From the NCBI GenBank assembly GCA_009779975.1, contig WRAY01000008.1, positions 19,657 to 83,656 of the forward strand: DNA of 64,000 nucleotides, written 5' to 3'. Shown here one piece after another: positions 59,940 to 64,000 of this stretch. Below the pieces are notes generated by a model. That model was not told the DNA's origin, did no database searches, and worked only from the letters and a program-made list of their open reading frames with translations. The stretch's first letter is position 1; the number at the start of each line of letters is the position of its first letter. This DNA comes from Bacillota bacterium. GTDB taxonomy: Bacteria > Bacillota > Clostridia > Christensenellales > Pumilibacteraceae. A program made the position numbers and the translations under genes.

Positions 59940-61487
59940 ATGGGTGATTTTAACAAAGATATTAACAAAACACTGAACCTTATTAAAAAGGCTCAGCAAA
60001 AGCAAGGCGGCAAAGAAGGTAAGCAGTCTTCCTCTGCTGATGTGCAAAAAGCACCTGCTGACAAAAAAAACCCTCCGCCTGACAAAAAAAACCCTCCGCC
60101 GGTGCAAGAGGTGAAAGATAACTATGTTTTCACACCATATGGAAAAACCGTCACTCCGCCGGTTCACAAAAACCATGAACCAAAAAAACAAAAGATTGTG
60201 ACAATAAAAACTCCTCCTCAAGAAGGAGCGGCAAAGATAAAAAACAAAACTATAACAAAAGTAAAAACTATTGCAAAAAGAAGAAGTTGCTGGGGAACAC
60301 TTTTGAGTATTGTCTTAAGTTTCGCCATGGGTTTTTCATTAGTGTTTTTTGTTTTTCCGCTGTTTATGGACATTGAAGACGGCTGTTTTGTCCGCCGTCC
60401 CCCATCAACAGTAAGTAACAACCTTATTCCGGGAAGAGAAGCAAATCCAATTCGCCCAATAGACGACAGAGAGTTAAAACCTCTTTCAACCATCGGATAT
60501 GAAAACAGATATGATTTAAGCATTCAAATCAGAGAACTTTGGCTGCTTTTATATTGCGGAAATTATAGACCCGATTTCAGACCTCAATACACTGAATATA
60601 TTTTGGATGACTTAGTAAGAGCCTATCGTTATGCAAGGATAATTCTTGACCGCTATATATTAAATTCCTATGGACCATTTCAGCGAATTCGGGTCATTAA
60701 CGAATTTTTAACGCATCGTGTTGCCTATGATGAGGACTTGTTCCTCTCGCAATTTGACCCTTCTCATCCCTATTACGGACAAGACATATCCAATGACCCG
60801 TCATTCTTTTTGACAGGTGCGCTAATCTATCAAAGATCTGTGTGCTATGGTTTTTCTCAAGCATTTAAACTAATGGCAGCGATTGAAGGAATAGATGCCA
60901 GAATTGTCTATGGCGATATTTTGATTGATAATTTCCCTGTTCCTCACGCTTGGAACAAAGTTGAGTTAAGTCCTCTCAGATGGTATAATGTTGATGTGAC
61001 TTCTAATATTTTGCATCTTGACATCGGCGGAATCGGCGGAATTCTGGGACAGCCGATATCACGAATTTTTCATCATGGCTTTTTCCTCGTCAGCGACCAA
61101 TCAATAATAAACGCAGGACATGCATTTGAAATTGTTGACGGAATTGAACAAAGAGGACCTGAGGCAAGACATGACTTTGATTTCCACGCTCAACAAAGAT
61201 TATTTGTCGACAGAGATTTCTATATGTTGGTCACAAGCGTTGAAGAATTCAACGAAATATTCGACCATATTAGAAGTAATCGCAGAGGCGCTTACGGAAT
61301 TCATCATATTGAGTTGCAACTTTGCACCAGCATTTTCGGCGGCTTCGACAGAAATCCTGATGCCTACTTTAATATGTTCACCTCAACTTTCAACAGGGTC
61401 AGGGCTAACTTTGACATATCCCTTGCCAATCCGATAATCCTTCCAAGAAACACTTTCTTATTCCTAATCTATAACCCAATTTTTTAG
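59940..61487 (+). CDS. membrane-anchored transglutaminase-like protein
   Basis: 515 residues. A cytoplasmic, Pro/Lys-rich N-terminus (two copies of DKKNPPP), a membrane helix at about 115-145, then an extracytoplasmic part with a transglutaminase-like triad: Cys302 in SVCYGFSQAF, His336 in PHAWNKVE, Asp352 in WYNVDVTS. Such domains cross-link or cleave peptide bonds. The start is ATG 59940, right after a palindromic repeat, with no ribosome site. Together with the protease upstream it suggests an envelope-processing pair. Confidence 0.85.
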   Translation: MGDFNKDINKTLNLIKKAQQKQGGKEGKQSSSADVQKAPADKKNPPPDKKNPPPVQEVKDNYVFTPYGKTVTPPVHKNHEPKKQKIVTIKTPPQEGAAKIKNKTITKVKTIAKRRSCWGTLLSIVLSFAMGFSLVFFVFPLFMDIEDGCFVRRPPSTVSNNLIPGREANPIRPIDDRELKPLSTIGYENRYDLSIQIRELWLLLYCGNYRPDFRPQYTEYILDDLVRAYRYARIILDRYILNSYGPFQRIRVINEFLTHRVAYDEDLFLSQFDPSHPYYGQDISNDPSFFLTGALIYQRSVCYGFSQAFKLMAAIEGIDARIVYGDILIDNFPVPHAWNKVELSPLRWYNVDVTSNILHLDIGGIGGILGQPISRIFHHGFFLVSDQSIINAGHAFEIVDGIEQRGPEARHDFDFHAQQRLFVDRDFYMLVTSVEEFNEIFDHIRSNRRGAYGIHHIELQLCTSIFGGFDRNPDAYFNMFTSTFNRVRANFDISLANPIILPRNTFLFLIYNPIF

Positions 61488-61529
61488 GGAATATGGGATA
61501 ACATTACTCACAGAAAATAAGGAGCAAAA

Positions 61530-61931
61530 ATGAGAACATATTCAATTCGCGGTGCGACAAGCATTAGCAATGACAACGAAAAAGAAATTCGGATTCGCAG
61601 CGTTGAACTTTTTCAAAGAATGCTAAAAGATAATGAGATTGAAGCGGATGACATTGTCAACTTGATAGTTTCAACAACAGATGATATTAGGTCATTTTAT
61701 CCCGTTCGTGCCATTCGAGAGGCAGGATATGATATTCCTCTTTTTTCAGCATGTGAGCCAAAAATAAAAAACACGCTCCCTCTATGCATAAGAATGATGT
61801 TGACAATCCAAATCAAAGACAAAAAATTTGAACCGAAAAACATCTATCTAAGCGGTGCGGTAAATCTAAGAAAACCTGTAACTCAACAAAGAATAATTGT
61901 GCCGCCAAAAGGAGCAAAAGCAAGAAGATGA
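61530..61931 (+). CDS. aroH: chorismate mutase, AroH type
   Basis: 133 residues, the small trimeric monofunctional class. RTYSIRGATSISNDNEKEI and VSTTDDIRSFYPVRAIRE are typical, with FSACEPKIKNTLPLCIRMMLT. Converts chorismate to prephenate for Phe and Tyr synthesis. Ribosome site aaggagc. Overlaps cmk by four bases (ATGA). Confidence 0.93.
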   Translation: MRTYSIRGATSISNDNEKEIRIRSVELFQRMLKDNEIEADDIVNLIVSTTDDIRSFYPVRAIREAGYDIPLFSACEPKIKNTLPLCIRMMLTIQIKDKKFEPKNIYLSGAVNLRKPVTQQRIIVPPKGAKARR

Positions 61932-62599
61932 AAAATGAAAAAACAACACTAAACATCGCCATAGACGGTCCTGCAGGTTCTGGCAAAAGCACTGTTGCAA
62001 AGTTAATCGCAAAAGAACTAAGCATAGCCTATCTTGACACCGGCGCAATGTATCGGGCACTTGGTCTAAAAGCCTGCATAAACGGCATTAGTGTCTTTGA
62101 TGAACAAGCAGTTACTGCAATGCTAAAAGAAACATGTATTGACATAAAATATGATGGCGGTGTTCAGCATCTATTCTTAGACGGCGAAGATGTCGGGCTA
62201 AGAATTCGAGAAAACCACATCTCTCAACTTGCCTCGGACATTTCAAAAATTCATGCAGTTCGTCTTGCAATGGTTGACTTGCAACGCAAAATTGCATCAG
62301 AAAGAGACTGTGTTCTTGATGGTAGAGACATCGGCTCATTCGTTCTTCCAAATGCAAAACATAAGATTTTCCTAACTGCAAGTATTGAAGAAAGAGCAAA
62401 AAGAAGACACAAAGAACTTTTATCTCGCGGTGAAACGGTCATTCTTGATGAACTGACAAAAGACATAGCAACTCGTGACCAAAACGATATGACCAGAGAC
62501 TTCGCACCACTAGTTAAAGCAAAAGATGCAATAGAAATCGACACAACGAAAATGAGTATTGGGGAAGTCGTTAGAAGCATTTTGTCATACATAAAATAA
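61928..62599 (+). CDS. cmk: cytidylate kinase
   Basis: 223 residues. P-loop IDGPAGSGKSTVAKLIA, DTGAMYRALGLKA, DGRDIGSFVLPNAKHKIFLT and RDQNDMTRDFAPLVKAKDAI. Phosphorylates CMP and dCMP. Translationally coupled to aroH; cmk-plsC order is common in Clostridia. Confidence 0.96.
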   Translation: MKNEKTTLNIAIDGPAGSGKSTVAKLIAKELSIAYLDTGAMYRALGLKACINGISVFDEQAVTAMLKETCIDIKYDGGVQHLFLDGEDVGLRIRENHISQLASDISKIHAVRLAMVDLQRKIASERDCVLDGRDIGSFVLPNAKHKIFLTASIEERAKRRHKELLSRGETVILDELTKDIATRDQNDMTRDFAPLVKAKDAIEIDTTKMSIGEVVRSILSYIK

Positions 62600-62702
62600 A
62601 TATTTTTAGTGAATAGCAAAAAATGAATAGTTAATTGTTATAGCAGAATTGTTTAAATTAACTCTAACTATCTACTATTCACTATTCATCACTTAATAAT
62701 AA
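62600..62702. repeat. palindromic repeat, 'agtgaatagt' arms
   Basis: tagtgaatagcaaaaaatga + atagt and actattcactattcatcac, with gtttaaattaactctaacta in the centre. It fills the cmk-plsC spacer. Confidence 0.8.
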
Positions 62703-62704
62703 CT

Positions 62705-63346
62705 ATGGGTATTTTCTACAGAATTTTTAAAATTATTTTTTGGCTGCCGGCGATGATTCTTTTTCCGGTAACTGTAATAAACAAAAAGGCGTTCCCGAAA
62801 GACCGCCGTATTATCCTCATTGCCAATCATCTTAGTTGGTGGGATATTGTTATTTTGGGAGCAGCACTTTCGGGCTATAGACGATACTTAGCAAAAAAAG
62901 AGTTGTCGAAAAAATTTTTTGCCCGCATATTTTTTAGTGCATTAGGAGCCATCTACATTGACCGCGAAAAGCCGGATTTAGCAGCGATCAGAACAGTAAA
63001 AGGTGTCCTCGACAAAGGGCGGGGAATTGCCATATTTCCGGAGGGCACTCGAAACAAAGATGATGAGAGCGTCCAAGAAATAAAAGGCGGAGCAGTAATG
63101 TTTGCTCTTCAAAACAAAGCCCCTCTAGTCATCGCCTCAATCCATCACAAAACAAGATTTTTCCGCAGAAACTTTGTCTACATAGATGACACCCCCCTAA
63201 AATTTGACGAAGAAAAACGAGCAAATGTCAAAAACATTGCCGAAGGCACAGAAGAGTTGCAAGAGCGAATGTTAAACGCTAAAGAAAAACTAGACGAATT
63301 GGTTGAAGAAAAAAGAAGTAAAAAAAATCGTAATAAAACTGCGTAA
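62705..63346 (+). CDS. plsC: 1-acyl-sn-glycerol-3-phosphate acyltransferase
   Basis: 213 residues. One N-terminal membrane segment, then the acyltransferase motifs NHLSWWD (HX4D), GAIYIDRE, FPEGTRNKDD and APLVIASIHHK. Makes phosphatidic acid at the inner face of the membrane. Basic tail. The start is directly after a palindromic repeat; no ribosome site. Confidence 0.93.
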   Translation: MGIFYRIFKIIFWLPAMILFPVTVINKKAFPKDRRIILIANHLSWWDIVILGAALSGYRRYLAKKELSKKFFARIFFSALGAIYIDREKPDLAAIRTVKGVLDKGRGIAIFPEGTRNKDDESVQEIKGGAVMFALQNKAPLVIASIHHKTRFFRRNFVYIDDTPLKFDEEKRANVKNIAEGTEELQERMLNAKEKLDELVEEKRSKKNRNKTA

Positions 63347-63367
63347 GCGGTTTTTGGGAGAACAGTT

Positions 63368-63898
63368 ATGAAAAAAACACTAGTTTCCGTGATATACGGC
63401 TCAGACAGCGACCTGCCTGTTATGCAAGAAGCGATTGATATTTTAGAAAAATTTGGCGTCTTATATGAAACGACAATAGTTTCCGCACACCGCACACCTC
63501 AAAAACTTTTTGACTACTCTAAATCTGCTGCGGAAAGAGGAATAAAAGTCATCATAGCAGGAGCAGGCGGAGCGGCACACCTTCCCGGAATGGTTGCTTC
63601 AATTACTCCATTGCCGGTCATAGGTGTTCCAATAAAGTCAAAAGCCCTGAAAGGACTTGACAGCCTCTATTCAATTGTTCAAATGCCTCCCGGAATTCCT
63701 GTTGCAACAATGGCAATAAACGGCGCTCAAAACGCAGGAATTCTAGCAGCAAGTATCCTTGGTTCATTTGATGAGACCTATCTTAAGAAAGTTGCCGACT
63801 TTAAAAAAGACCTAGAAAACACAGTAGAAAAAAAATGTGAATCTATCAAGTCTTTGGGAACAAAAAAATATATCACAGAGAATCTTGCAATTAAATAA
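63368..63898 (+). CDS. purE: N5-carboxyaminoimidazole ribonucleotide mutase PurE
   Basis: 176 residues. [50 protein letters not shown] and [20 protein letters not shown] are the class I PurE motifs. Catalyses the carboxylation-rearrangement step of purine synthesis. Weak ribosome site (tgggagaac). Rest of the pur operon is not in the window, unless downstream. Confidence 0.95.
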   Translation: MKKTLVSVIYGSDSDLPVMQEAIDILEKFGVLYETTIVSAHRTPQKLFDYSKSAAERGIKVIIAGAGGAAHLPGMVASITPLPVIGVPIKSKALKGLDSLYSIVQMPPGIPVATMAINGAQNAGILAASILGSFDETYLKKVADFKKDLENTVEKKCESIKSLGTKKYITENLAIK

Positions 63899-63964
63899 AC
63901 AACAAAAGAAATTGTGAGGTAGGTCAGTCCGAATAGGATTTGTTTAATATGAATGTTTTTTTAT

Positions 63965-64000
63965 AATGTGCGGGCGGCAGAATGCCGCCCCTACAATTTA
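63965..64000. repeat. 'gggcggcagaatgccgccc' repeat at the window end
   Basis: gtgcgggcggcagaatgccg + cccctacaattta, the same family as the in-frame copy in mnmG at 48988. Confidence 0.7.

Overview
The window reads as a chromosomal contig from an uncultured, AT-rich, low-GC Gram-positive bacterium of Clostridia type. The evidence is the gene set itself: hemZ, a bifunctional Rel, SecG, SpoVG, a DUF1540 protein, a YugP-type zinc protease, rubrerythrin, a PMCA-type Ca2+ ATPase, AroH chorismate mutase and several lipoproteins with Firmicutes-type lipoboxes. No rRNA, tRNA or CRISPR array is visible. Species cannot be told from the sequence.

Layout. 1-5.2 kb: recN (3' part), rel and hemZ. 5.2-7.05 kb: a decayed prophage (tail-protein and tape-measure remnants plus a Cys-rich protein split by an amber codon). 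7.3-15.8 kb: an accessory island with a minus-strand unit of PP2C phosphatase, ABC ATPase, ABC-2 permease and zinc-ribbon Ser/Thr kinase. Divergent from it is a three-gene unit (small membrane protein, TRAFAC-like GTPase, unknown partner), followed by a broken SNF2 helicase fused to a permease scrap. 16-26.5 kb: ECF transporter S component, ABC exporter, tandem double-HTH regulators, YugP protease, a possible ADP-ribosyltransferase-like protein, ROK kinase, rubrerythrin and a Big-domain lipoprotein. 26.6-38.1 kb: ACP, a candidate small RNA, DUF1540 protein, secG, rnr, Ca2+ ATPase, nfo, mnmA, parA, two small divergent genes and pfkA. 38.4-49.4 kb: a very large SBP_bac_5 lipoprotein, a Cys/His-rich protein, potABCD and mnmG. 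49.9-57.3 kb: spoVG, an unknown exported-like protein, ychF, a frameshifted metalloprotease, argS and arsR. 57.8-63.9 kb: a third double-HTH gene, a trypsin-like lipoprotein, a membrane transglutaminase, then aroH-cmk-plsC-purE.

Two genome-wide properties stand out. First, the contig is full of short palindromic repeats of several families, with arms built from 6-9 base words. They lie between genes and also inside reading frames without breaking them: hemZ, the ECF component, rnr, the Ca2+ ATPase, mnmA (twice), potA, mnmG (three times) and ychF carry repeat-derived peptides, and recN, nfo and mnmG end in repeat sequence. This behaviour resembles that of the Rickettsia palindromic elements. 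Second, many monocistronic genes have a 17-base-spaced -35/-10 promoter whose -10 box ends only 6-10 bases before the start codon. Leaderless or nearly leaderless mRNAs are therefore expected for pfkA, parA, the ROK kinase, ychF, PP2C, the helicase, the trypsin-like protease and two small genes. Other genes have strong Shine-Dalgarno sequences. A third set of genes has neither, and begins within a few bases of a palindromic element.

Functionally, most of the window is housekeeping: stringent response, DNA repair, RNA decay, tRNA modification, polyamine import, aromatic and purine synthesis. The accessory island at 5-16 kb is the region most likely to hold an undescribed signalling or defence module.
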